Source of the DNA: Umezawaea sp049997955
GTDB taxonomy: Bacteria > Actinomycetota > Actinomycetes > Mycobacteriales > Pseudonocardiaceae
Assembly: GCA_049997955.1 (NCBI GenBank)
Contig: JAEBDY010000012.1
Location: 315,507 to 379,506 of the forward strand
Reading direction: 5' to 3'
DNA length: 64,000 nucleotides
Below are positions 52,440 through 59,154 of this stretch, piece by piece; positions within the stretch are counted from its first letter, which is position 1; every line of letters begins with the position of its first letter. The notes beneath the pieces are model-generated. The model was given only the letters and a program-made list of their open reading frames with translations, made no database searches and had not been told where the DNA came from. Both the position numbers and the translations under genes were made by a program.

Positions 52440-53468
52440 GTGGGCGAGACCGTCGTGATCACCGCCGACCAGGCGACCCTGCCCGAACCGCGCGGGCCGC
52501 TGTCCGAGGCGGTGGTGGCCGCGCTGCGCGAGGAGCCGTCCGACCGGTCGTGGCCGCTCGCCTTGGCGCGCGCCGCCGACCCGCTCGGCGACGACGCCCA
52601 GCTCGCGCTGCACGTCTGCTACGAGCTGCACTACCGGGGGTTCGACGCGGTCTCGTCGGAGTGGGAGTGGAACCCCGAGCTGCTGCGGTTGCGCTCCGTG
52701 CTGGAGAAGGGTTTCGAGCACGAGCTGCGGTCCGGTGTGGATGGTGGTGACGACCTCGCGGGCGTGCTGGACGCGTTGCTCGTGGAGCCGGTGGACGGCG
52801 CCGGGGTCAGCCACCACCTGCGGGATCGCGGTGAGTGGTGGCAGATGCGCGAATACCTGGTCCACCGGTCGATCTACCACCTGAAGGAAGCCGATCCGCA
52901 CGCCTGGGTGATCCCGCGGTTGCAGGGCCGGGCCAAGGCGGCGCTCGTCGCGGTGGAGTTCGACGAGTTCGGCGGTGGGCGCGGGGAGGACATGCACTCC
53001 AGGCTGTTCGCCGACCTCCTGGACGCGGCCGACCTGTCCTCCGGCTACCTGCACTACCTCGACCGGGTGACGGCGCACATGCCCGCCGCGGTGAACCTCA
53101 TGTCGATGTTCGGTCTGCACCGCGGGCTGCGCGGGGCGCTGGTCGGCCACTTCGCCGCCGCGGAGATCACCACCGCTCCCAGCGCCCAGCGCATGACCAA
53201 GGCCCTGGAGCGGATGGGAGCGGGGGAGGCGTGCACCCGGTTCTTCACCGAGCACATCGAGGCCGACGCCGTGCACGAGCAGATCATGCGCCGCGACGTC
53301 ATCGGAGACCTGCTGGAGCGGGAACCGGAACTGACCGCCGACGTCGTGTTCGGCGTGCAGGCCACCGAGCTGCTCGAACAGCGGCTGGCCGAGCACCTGC
53401 TCGACGCGTGGACCGCGGGCCGGAGTTCGCTGCGTCAGCCGCTGCCGGACTCGTCCGGGCCGCTCTGA
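52440..53468 (+). CDS. Haem-oxygenase-like iron-containing redox enzyme
   Basis: A 342-residue all-helical protein of the haem-oxygenase-like diiron/iron-containing redox family. Candidate ligands sit in LHVCYELHYRGFD, REYLVHRSIYHLKEADPHAW, VEFDEFGGGRGEDMHSRLF, and EHIEADAVHEQIM, giving the spaced Glu/His/Asp sets of this fold. GTG start after GGAGG. Its end overlaps the convergent CDGSH gene by 34 bases. Relatives are often encoded next to CDGSH proteins, as here, suggesting electron transfer between them. Confidence 0.85.
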   Translation: MGETVVITADQATLPEPRGPLSEAVVAALREEPSDRSWPLALARAADPLGDDAQLALHVCYELHYRGFDAVSSEWEWNPELLRLRSVLEKGFEHELRSGVDGGDDLAGVLDALLVEPVDGAGVSHHLRDRGEWWQMREYLVHRSIYHLKEADPHAWVIPRLQGRAKAALVAVEFDEFGGGRGEDMHSRLFADLLDAADLSSGYLHYLDRVTAHMPAAVNLMSMFGLHRGLRGALVGHFAAAEITTAPSAQRMTKALERMGAGEACTRFFTEHIEADAVHEQIMRRDVIGDLLEREPELTADVVFGVQATELLEQRLAEHLLDAWTAGRSSLRQPLPDSSGPL

Positions 53469-53680
53469 TCGGACCGGACGCGCCGCCGGTGGCTGGTGTC
53501 GCAGAACGGGAAGCGCTTGCTCCTGCGGCACGCGCACACGGCCACCACGAACCGGTTCGACACCACGGTGGTGCCGTCGTCGAGCACCAGCTCCACCGGG
53601 CCGTCCACCAGCATCGGGCCACCGGGCACGACCACGACCCGGCGGGGGCGTTCAGGACGGGCGTGCGATTCGGTCGGCAC
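53435..53680 (-). CDS. CDGSH-type [2Fe-2S] protein
   Basis: An 81-residue mitoNEET-like protein. The cluster motif reads CACRRSKRFPFCDTSH, matching CxCx2(S/T)x3PxCDxSH with Thr in place of the usual Gly, so three Cys and one His ligands are present. Likely a redox or cluster-transfer partner of the haem-oxygenase-like protein. It is transcribed with the upstream methyltransferase gene, which it overlaps by 29 bases. Confidence 0.87.
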   Translation of the reverse strand: MPTESHARPERPRRVVVVPGGPMLVDGPVELVLDDGTTVVSNRFVVAVCACRRSKRFPFCDTSHRRRVRSDQSGPDESGSG

Positions 53681-54314
53681 GGATCACCACCAGCTCCTCG
53701 GTCCGCTGTCCGGGCTCGATGAACCCGCTGTCCTCCAGCCAGGCGGCGCGGCCGTGCAGGACCGGGCCGAAGGGAACGGTACGGCGCCCGACCACCGACG
53801 CCTTCAGGTCACCGCCCCGCAACTGGTCCAGGGTCGTGGCCGTGCCGCACAGCCCGGAGTGGACGATCAGCGCCGTCCCGCCTTCGGTGAGGAGCAGCGG
53901 GAGCAGCGCGCACAACCGGTCCAGCACCGCCCGCCCGCGCGGTCCCGCGTCCCACGCCCGGTCCCGGCCGCGCGGTTCCCCGGGATCGGAGCACGGCACG
54001 TAAGGCGGATTCGCCAACACCAGGTCGAACCGCCGTTCGCCGACCAGGGCCGCGAAGTCGCCGTGCCGCACGTGCACCGGAGCCCGGTGCAGGCGCGCGT
54101 TGAGCGTGATCGCGAAGACCGCGCGCCTCGACACGTCGGTCGCGGTCACGCTCGCCGCGCCGCCGCGGGCGGCCGCTATCGCCAGCGCGCCGGTGCCCGC
54201 GCAGATGTCCAGAACCCGGCTGCGGCTGGGGATCGCCGCGTTCGCCAGCGCTTCGGTCAACAGCCTGGTGTCGTCCTGGGGCCGGTACACGCCCGGCGGT
54301 CGCAGTAGCCACAT
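53652..54314 (-). CDS. HemK2/Mtq2-like class I methyltransferase
   Basis: A 220-residue SAM-dependent methyltransferase: opening GVYRPQDDTRLL, SAM loop VLDICAGTGALAIAAA, second acidic strand TATDVSRRAV, and NPPY (FDLVLANPPYVPCSDP), the catalytic motif of N-methyltransferases acting on glutamine or nucleobase amides. Family members in actinomycetes are HemK-related; the target is unknown. The ATG at 54314 (MWLLRPPGVY) is the conserved start. Confidence 0.88.
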   Translation of the reverse strand: MWLLRPPGVYRPQDDTRLLTEALANAAIPSRSRVLDICAGTGALAIAAARGGAASVTATDVSRRAVFAITLNARLHRAPVHVRHGDFAALVGERRFDLVLANPPYVPCSDPGEPRGRDRAWDAGPRGRAVLDRLCALLPLLLTEGGTALIVHSGLCGTATTLDQLRGGDLKASVVGRRTVPFGPVLHGRAAWLEDSGFIEPGQRTEELVVIRADRIARPS

Positions 54315-54590
54315 GGGCCGGTGATTTCCTCGCTCCGAACCCGGTGAAACCCGGTGCATGATTCGGTGTGGGAGGGGAATCCCGTCAGTCATGACGGTCC
54401 ACCGACCGGGAGCAGGTGCCGGGAGACCACGGCTTCTCCCGGTTCCGCCGGTGTTGCTTGGTCTCCGGAGCAGGCGGGGCGAGCGGAGCGGGCCTGCGGG
54501 GACACCACCAGGGGCGAGCAGACCGGAGGCGGGTGGGTGTCCACCCGCCTCCGTCGAACCCCCTTCGGGAACCACCCGTGGTTCGCGGCC
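54315..54590. other. Intergenic with terminator
   Basis: Promoter region of the methyltransferase/CDGSH pair, and the terminator at 54524-54553 for the small gene beyond. No gene seen. Confidence 0.5.
54524..54553 (-). terminator. Hairpin terminator after small acidic gene
   Basis: Perfect 13-bp stem (CGGAGGCGGGTGG and complement) with a 4-nt loop, about 40 bases beyond the stop of the 54591-54749 gene. Confidence 0.7.
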
Positions 54591-54749
54591 CTACCGGGTC
54601 GTCGAGTCCGGGTTGGACCACGGGGGCACTTCCTCGGCCAGTTCCAGGTACTGGTCGACCTCCTGCGGCGTGGGGTCGATGCCCGCCTCCTCGGCGAACT
54701 CCTCCGGATCGACAACGGCTTCCGGGTCCACCCGGTCGTCCTGGCCCAT
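54591..54749 (-). CDS. Small acidic protein
   Basis: A 52-residue, very acidic protein (MGQDDRVDPEAVVDPEEFAE, then EVDQYLELAEEVPPWSNPD). No family recognised and no membrane segment. It is supported as a gene by its own SigB-like promoter (54781-54805), a GGAGC-type RBS and the strong terminator after it. Such small acidic proteins are common stress-induced products in actinomycetes; function unknown. Confidence 0.6.
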   Translation of the reverse strand: MGQDDRVDPEAVVDPEEFAEEAGIDPTPQEVDQYLELAEEVPPWSNPDSTTR

Positions 54750-54780
54750 CGGTCTGCTCCGTTCGTCGGAATCTGACGGG

Positions 54781-54805
54781 CTACCCCGTTCGCGGGCCTT
54801 CACAC
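54781..54805 (-). promoter_or_regulatory. SigB-like promoter of small acidic gene
   Basis: Minus strand GTGT, 15 bases, GGGTAG, 31 bases before the start codon. Confidence 0.55.
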
Positions 54806-54861
54806 GTCCTGGTCGTCCACCGCTCCGCCGGTCACCACTCCGGTGGTCACCCTGTCGGGAC

Positions 54862-55386
54862 TCAGTCGTCACCTGCCTGCGCGGCGGCGGACTTGGCCGC
54901 GTCGTAAACCAGGTGCAAGTAGTCCGATCCCGCGATGGCCGTCAGGGTCGTGGCGACCAGGCGGGTGCCGCGGGGAGCCAGCACGAGGCCGGCGGTGAAG
55001 GCCGTCGCCAGCCAGACACCGGAGCAGAAGGGGCAGGTGAGCAGTTCGCCGACGGCGTGCCGATGATCTCCCGTCGGTGGCACGGACTCGGTCACCTCGC
55101 CCTCGCCGGAAGACCCCTCGAACCGGGTGAACGGCGCGCGCAGGGCACTGGTGACGGAACTCTTGGTCAGCAGCCTGCTCGCCTTGTGGACGGCCACCGA
55201 CACCAGGACGGTGTCGCTCCACGAGAACCGCTCCGGCAGGCTGGCGCCGCGAGCCCTGCCCACCGCCGCGGCCACGCCGACGAGGCCGGTGAACCCGCCC
55301 ATCGCGCGGACGTAACCGGCCAACGGCCGCTCCTCGCCCTGGGAGTAGTTCGACCGGACGCGCGCGAAGATCCCTGCCAACGACAT
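54862..55386 (-). CDS. DUF1360 membrane protein
   Basis: A 174-residue DUF1360 protein: FSWSDTVLVSVAVHKASRLL and LLTCPFCSGVWLATAFTAGL, with the CPFC(S/T)G(V/F)W motif of the family. Two to three hydrophobic segments. Related to Bacillus spore-coat-region and other stress-linked membrane proteins, but function is unknown. Divergent from the DUF2243 gene. Confidence 0.87.
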   Translation of the reverse strand: MSLAGIFARVRSNYSQGEERPLAGYVRAMGGFTGLVGVAAAVGRARGASLPERFSWSDTVLVSVAVHKASRLLTKSSVTSALRAPFTRFEGSSGEGEVTESVPPTGDHRHAVGELLTCPFCSGVWLATAFTAGLVLAPRGTRLVATTLTAIAGSDYLHLVYDAAKSAAAQAGDD

Positions 55387-55427
55387 GCGGCGTTAGTTGC
55401 CTCGCGAACCCGGCCCCAAACGCGGAT

Positions 55428-55452
55428 GTTCGCGAATCCCCCTCACGGGCAT
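55428..55452 (+). promoter_or_regulatory. SigB-like promoter of DUF2243 gene (variant)
   Basis: GTTC, 15 bases, GGGCAT, about 42 bases before the start codon. The -10 differs from GGGTAT by one base. Confidence 0.4.
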
Positions 55453-55493
55453 CCGGTGACCTCACCCGTCACCACTCGAAGGGAGGTCGCGGT

Positions 55494-55952
55494 ATGGCCA
55501 ACCGGATCGGCACCCACCACCCGTCGGCCAGGAAGTTCGCCGCGTTCGTGCTCGGGCTCGGGGTCGGCGGGTTCGTCGACGGCATCGTGATCCACCAACT
55601 GCTGGGCTGGCACCACATGCTGTCGGGCTGGTACCCGCCGGACACCCCGGAGAACCTGCACCGCAACATGATCGGCGACGGGTTGTTCCACCTGTTCTGC
55701 CTGGTCCTCGTCCTGGTCGGCGTCGTGCTGCTCAACCGCGCCGCTCCGCTGCCCGCTCGTGCGCTGGCGGGCGGGCTCCTCGGTGGTTGGGGGGTCTTCA
55801 ACCTGGTCGAGGGGACCGTGGACCACCTGGTGCTCGGAGTGCACCACGTGCGCCACGGACCGGACGAACTGGCGTGGGACCTCGGGTTCCTGGCACTGGG
55901 CGCGGTGCTGGCACTGGTCGGCTTCGGCATGGCCCGTTCCGCCTACCGCTGA
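55494..55952 (+). CDS. DUF2243 membrane protein
   Basis: A 152-residue, four-helix membrane protein of the DUF2243 family, with the conserved GLGVGGFVDGIVIHQLLGWH and HHM...N(L/M)IGDGLFHLF pattern and the third-helix motif GGWGVFNLVEGTVDHLVLG. Several His residues in membrane-proximal positions suggest metal or haem binding, which is inference. RBS GGGAGG precedes ATG 55494. Confidence 0.88.
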   Translation: MANRIGTHHPSARKFAAFVLGLGVGGFVDGIVIHQLLGWHHMLSGWYPPDTPENLHRNMIGDGLFHLFCLVLVLVGVVLLNRAAPLPARALAGGLLGGWGVFNLVEGTVDHLVLGVHHVRHGPDELAWDLGFLALGAVLALVGFGMARSAYR

Positions 55953-56182
55953 CCCGTGCCGAGGGGTGACCGCCTCCACCGCGCGGAGGACGCGCTCGGA
56001 AGTGGAACTCGGGGCGTGGGCACGACCTCGGACGAACTGTCCACCGAGCACCTGGCCACGCGGCAACTGCCAGGGATGCCCGTTTTCCGCAGGCGCAACC
56101 AGTTGAGAGCAATTTGTCGGAACTCGTCGTCCCACGGGTAAACGGCTGGTGGGACCGAGAGAAACTACGGAAGGGGAAACTG

Positions 56183-56935
56183 GTGACTGACATCCGAGGC
56201 CGGTCCACTGGGTCGGACAGCACTGTGGGAGCGATGGCCTCCACGGCGTCGCAGGAGGGCAACGCCGTCGCCCACCACGCGAAGGACGCGGTGGCGGATG
56301 TGGCGTCCACCGCGAAGGAGCAGACCCAGCAGGTTGCCCACGAGGCCAAGCACCAGGCCAAGCAGGTCGTGGAGGACGTGCGCCAGCGCGTCGGCCGTGA
56401 GGCCGACGACCAGGCTCGACGCGTGTCCGAGGGGATCACCAAGCTGGCCGACGAGCTGTCGTCGATGGCCGAGCACTCCTCCGAGGGCTCGCCCGCGGCG
56501 GGTGCGCTGCGCCAGGTCGCGGACACCGGTCGCCAGGCGGCGCGGTTCCTCGACGAGCGCGGTGCCGGTGGTCTCCTGGAGACCGCTCAGGACTTCGCAC
56601 GGCGCAAGCCGGGCACGTTCCTCATCGGCGCGGCGGTGGCCGGGTTGCTGGTCGGCCGCGTGGTGAAGAGCGCGAGCGGGTCGTCGGACTCCCGGCAGAA
56701 CGGGGTGACCGGACGTCCGGACGCGACGCGGTCCCCGCAGGTCGAGACGTGGCAGACCACGCAGCCCGCGGGCCTGGCCCCCACCCCGACGCCGTACGGC
56801 GCGACGGTGCCGCCCGTGACGGGACCGGACGGCGCTGTGGTGCCCCCCACCGTCAGCCCGTACGTCGACCCGCTCGTTCCCCGGACGCCGCAGCACACCG
56901 CACCCGGTGGAGGTGCGACGCATGTCCAGCCCTGA
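56183..56935 (+). CDS. Long amphipathic-helix envelope protein
   Basis: A 250-residue protein. Residues about 15-120 form an Ala/Lys/Gln-rich helical stretch like LEA or apolipoprotein repeats (VADVASTAKEQTQQVAHEAK, KQVVEDVRQRVGREADDQAR). Then comes one membrane segment (KPGTFLIGAAVAGLLVGRVV, about 150-170) and a Pro/Thr-rich tail. GTG start after GGAAGGGGA. It overlaps the holin-family gene by 14 bases. The set with DUF3618 is a common actinobacterial envelope cluster. Confidence 0.75.
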   Translation: MTDIRGRSTGSDSTVGAMASTASQEGNAVAHHAKDAVADVASTAKEQTQQVAHEAKHQAKQVVEDVRQRVGREADDQARRVSEGITKLADELSSMAEHSSEGSPAAGALRQVADTGRQAARFLDERGAGGLLETAQDFARRKPGTFLIGAAVAGLLVGRVVKSASGSSDSRQNGVTGRPDATRSPQVETWQTTQPAGLAPTPTPYGATVPPVTGPDGAVVPPTVSPYVDPLVPRTPQHTAPGGGATHVQP

Positions 56936-57377
56936 AACCGAGTTCTCCCGCGCGGCCGGGATACCGCCGGTCACCCCGGCCGGGATGCCGACGGTCGATG
57001 ACGACCGGACCTCGCTGGGAGACCTGGTCGGTGAACTGGCCACGGACCTGTCGCGGTTGATGCGGCAGGAGTTGGAACTGGCCAAGGCGGAGATCCGCGA
57101 AGAGGCGTCCAAGGCAGGCAAGGCCGCGGGGATGCTGGGCGCGGCCGGGTTCGCCGGGTACATGACCGCGGTCCTGCTCAGCTTCGCGCTGGCGTTCGGC
57201 CTGGCGTACGCGGTGGGCCTCGCGTGGGCGACGTTGATCGTCGCCGTTCTGTGGGGCATCGCGGGCGCTGTGCTGTACAGCGCGGGCCGCTCCAGGCTGA
57301 AGACCGTTTCCAAGCCCGAACGCACCATCGACACCCTGAAGGAGGATGCGGAATGGGCACGTCACCCGACGAAATAA
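56922..57377 (+). CDS. Phage_holin_3_6 (YqjD/DUF1469-like) membrane protein
   Basis: A 151-residue protein of the putative actinobacterial holin-X family: LGDLVGELATDLSRLMRQEL and ELAKAEIREEASKAGKAAGM, then two transmembrane helices (about 75-120). Despite the family name there is no sign of a prophage. RBS GGAGG eight bases before ATG 56922. It overlaps the DUF3618 gene by 25 bases. Confidence 0.88.
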   Translation: MSSPETEFSRAAGIPPVTPAGMPTVDDDRTSLGDLVGELATDLSRLMRQELELAKAEIREEASKAGKAAGMLGAAGFAGYMTAVLLSFALAFGLAYAVGLAWATLIVAVLWGIAGAVLYSAGRSRLKTVSKPERTIDTLKEDAEWARHPTK

Positions 57378-58015
57378 GGCAGCAGATCGATCAGACCCGC
57401 GCCGAGCTCGTGGCCGACACGAACCGGATCGTGGACCGCACGAGCCCGAAGCGCATCGCGCAGCGGCGCACGAGGAACGTGCGCCAGGGCTTTACCACTC
57501 TCAGGGAGAAGGTGATGGGCACCGTGCCGCAGGTGACGCACAACGCGTCCACGGGAGCGCAGGACGCGGCGCAGGTCGTGCAGGACAAGGCGCAGAGCGC
57601 CGCCGAGACCGTGTCGGAGACGGCGGGCCAGGCGGCCCAGGCCGTCCGGGGAGCCCCGGAGCAGGCCATGCGCCAGGCTCAGGGCAACCCGCTGGCCGCG
57701 GGCCTGGTCGCCTTCGGCGCAGGGCTCCTCGTGGCGTCGTTGCTGCCCGCGACCCGTGTCGAGCAGGACGCGGTGCGCGAGGTGGGTGAGCGCGCCTCGG
57801 ACTACGTGGAACCGGTCAAGGAAGCCATCGCCGAGTCCGGTCAGCGGCTGAAGGACGAACTGGGCAGCACCGTGCAGGACGCCGTCCAGGAGGTCAAGCA
57901 GACCGCGGGCGAGGCCGCCGCCGCCACGACCGAGCAGGCCAAGGACGCCTCCTCCGACGTGGCGGGCCACGCTCGCGACTCCGGCCAGTCGGTCGTGCAG
58001 AACGCGCGAGGCTGA
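57353..58015 (+). CDS. DUF3618 protein
   Basis: A 220-residue protein. The N-terminal DUF3618 motif (SPDEIRQQIDQTRAELVADT) leads to an Ala/Gln-rich amphipathic helix region, one hydrophobic segment (NPLAAGLVAFGAGLLVASLL) and a second Lys/Ala helix stretch (SDVAGHARDSGQSVVQ). It is probably a peripheral membrane protein acting with the two upstream products. A very strong terminator follows. Confidence 0.88.
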   Translation: MGTSPDEIRQQIDQTRAELVADTNRIVDRTSPKRIAQRRTRNVRQGFTTLREKVMGTVPQVTHNASTGAQDAAQVVQDKAQSAAETVSETAGQAAQAVRGAPEQAMRQAQGNPLAAGLVAFGAGLLVASLLPATRVEQDAVREVGERASDYVEPVKEAIAESGQRLKDELGSTVQDAVQEVKQTAGEAAAATTEQAKDASSDVAGHARDSGQSVVQNARG

Positions 58016-58028
58016 CAGCCCGTCGAAC

Positions 58029-58064
58029 GGGGGCGGGGAGGAGCTTCGGCTCCTCCCCGCCCCC
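58029..58064 (+). terminator. Strong UUCG-loop terminator
   Basis: Perfect 16-bp stem (GGGGGCGGGGAGGAGC and complement) closed by a TTCG tetraloop, 13 bases after the DUF3618 stop. Confidence 0.85.
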
Positions 58065-58532
58065 GTTGCGCGCGGCAGGTGTCGAGTGGTGCACGGCGAT
58101 CTTGCGTCCACTGTCCACACTGTCCTGTGCCGTCGCGGGACGATGGTGGGGGCCGAGTTCCGAGGTCGACGCGTTCAGCGCGTTGCACGGCTGTACGCGC
58201 GCCAACAGCCGCCCGCTCACGCCGCCGGCACTCGCTGTGGTGCAGGGCACCGTCGACCTCGACGCCATCCTCGCCGGTGGCAAGGCCCGGATGTCCCCGG
58301 TGCGCCGATCGGGCCGAGCCACGAGGAGACCCCTGGTACCCGACGCGGTCCGGAGGTCGACATCGCGGACATCCGACCTGGGCTGAACACGGGTTCGCGA
58401 GGTAGGATCGGATTTGTCCTCCGCCGGGAGCGCCTTGACCTCGCCCTCACGACGATTTTGTTGTCACGTGAGCAGTCGGACCACCTCGCGCACCGCGCCG
58501 CGACGGAGCGGGTGGTCTGCCGGGAGCCGGGT
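58065..58532. other. Intergenic region, no gene
   Basis: About 470 bases with open frames on both strands but none with a plausible start and recognisable product. It should carry the promoter of the STAS gene. Confidence 0.4.
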
Positions 58533-59039
58533 ATGACATCCCCTGAGCACGACACCAGTCCTGACACACCTCCGATCTCCGTTCGGACCCAGCCCTCGAC
58601 GACGGCCGGGTCTCCGGCGTCGACACCGGTCGCTGTTCCTGTGCCGTCACCGCGTCGGGCCCTGCGAGCGGTGCCCGACCTGGAAGATCCGCCGCTGACC
58701 GTGAAAACGCTGTCCAGCAACCAGGCGGTGGTGCTGGTGGTGACGGGGGACGTCGACCTGGACACCGCGCCGATCCTGCACAACGCCCTCGAATCGGCCG
58801 CGGTGATCAGTCCCAGGCTGGTGGTGGTCGACCTGTCGGCCGTGAGCCTGCTCGCGTGTGCCGGGCTCTCGGTGCTGGTCGCCGCCCACCACGAGATCGG
58901 AAGCCGCAGCTGTCTGAGGGTGGTGGCGGGTGGTCGGGCCACGTGCCGTTCGTTGGCGTTGACCGGCATGGACAAGCTCTTGTCCGTCTACCCGGTTCGT
59001 GCGCAAGCCCTGATGACGCCGGTGTCCGGCAGGCGGTAG
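58533..59039 (+). CDS. STAS-domain protein with Cys at the switch position
   Basis: A 168-residue protein: a disordered N terminus of about 55 residues, then a STAS domain (VVLVVTGDVDLDTAPILHNA, VVVDLSAVSLLACAGLSVLV). Cys109 takes the place of the phosphorylatable Ser seen in RsbV-like antagonists. ATG 58533 follows CGGGAG. It precedes the transketolase gene by about 115 bases. Confidence 0.85.
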   Translation: MTSPEHDTSPDTPPISVRTQPSTTAGSPASTPVAVPVPSPRRALRAVPDLEDPPLTVKTLSSNQAVVLVVTGDVDLDTAPILHNALESAAVISPRLVVVDLSAVSLLACAGLSVLVAAHHEIGSRSCLRVVAGGRATCRSLALTGMDKLLSVYPVRAQALMTPVSGRR

Positions 59040-59154
59040 GGGACACCCGCGCGACGAGGTGCGGCGGATCCTGTTTGACCGGACGCTCGCGAGCTACCCC
59101 GCAGGAGGCGATCATCGCCCGACGGTCACAGGCCGACATCGAAGGACGTGTCCG

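Noticed and set aside
56922..57377. Prophage suggested by a holin-family name
   Set aside because: No endolysin, tail, portal or integrase genes nearby. The family is a common chromosomal membrane protein in actinobacteria.
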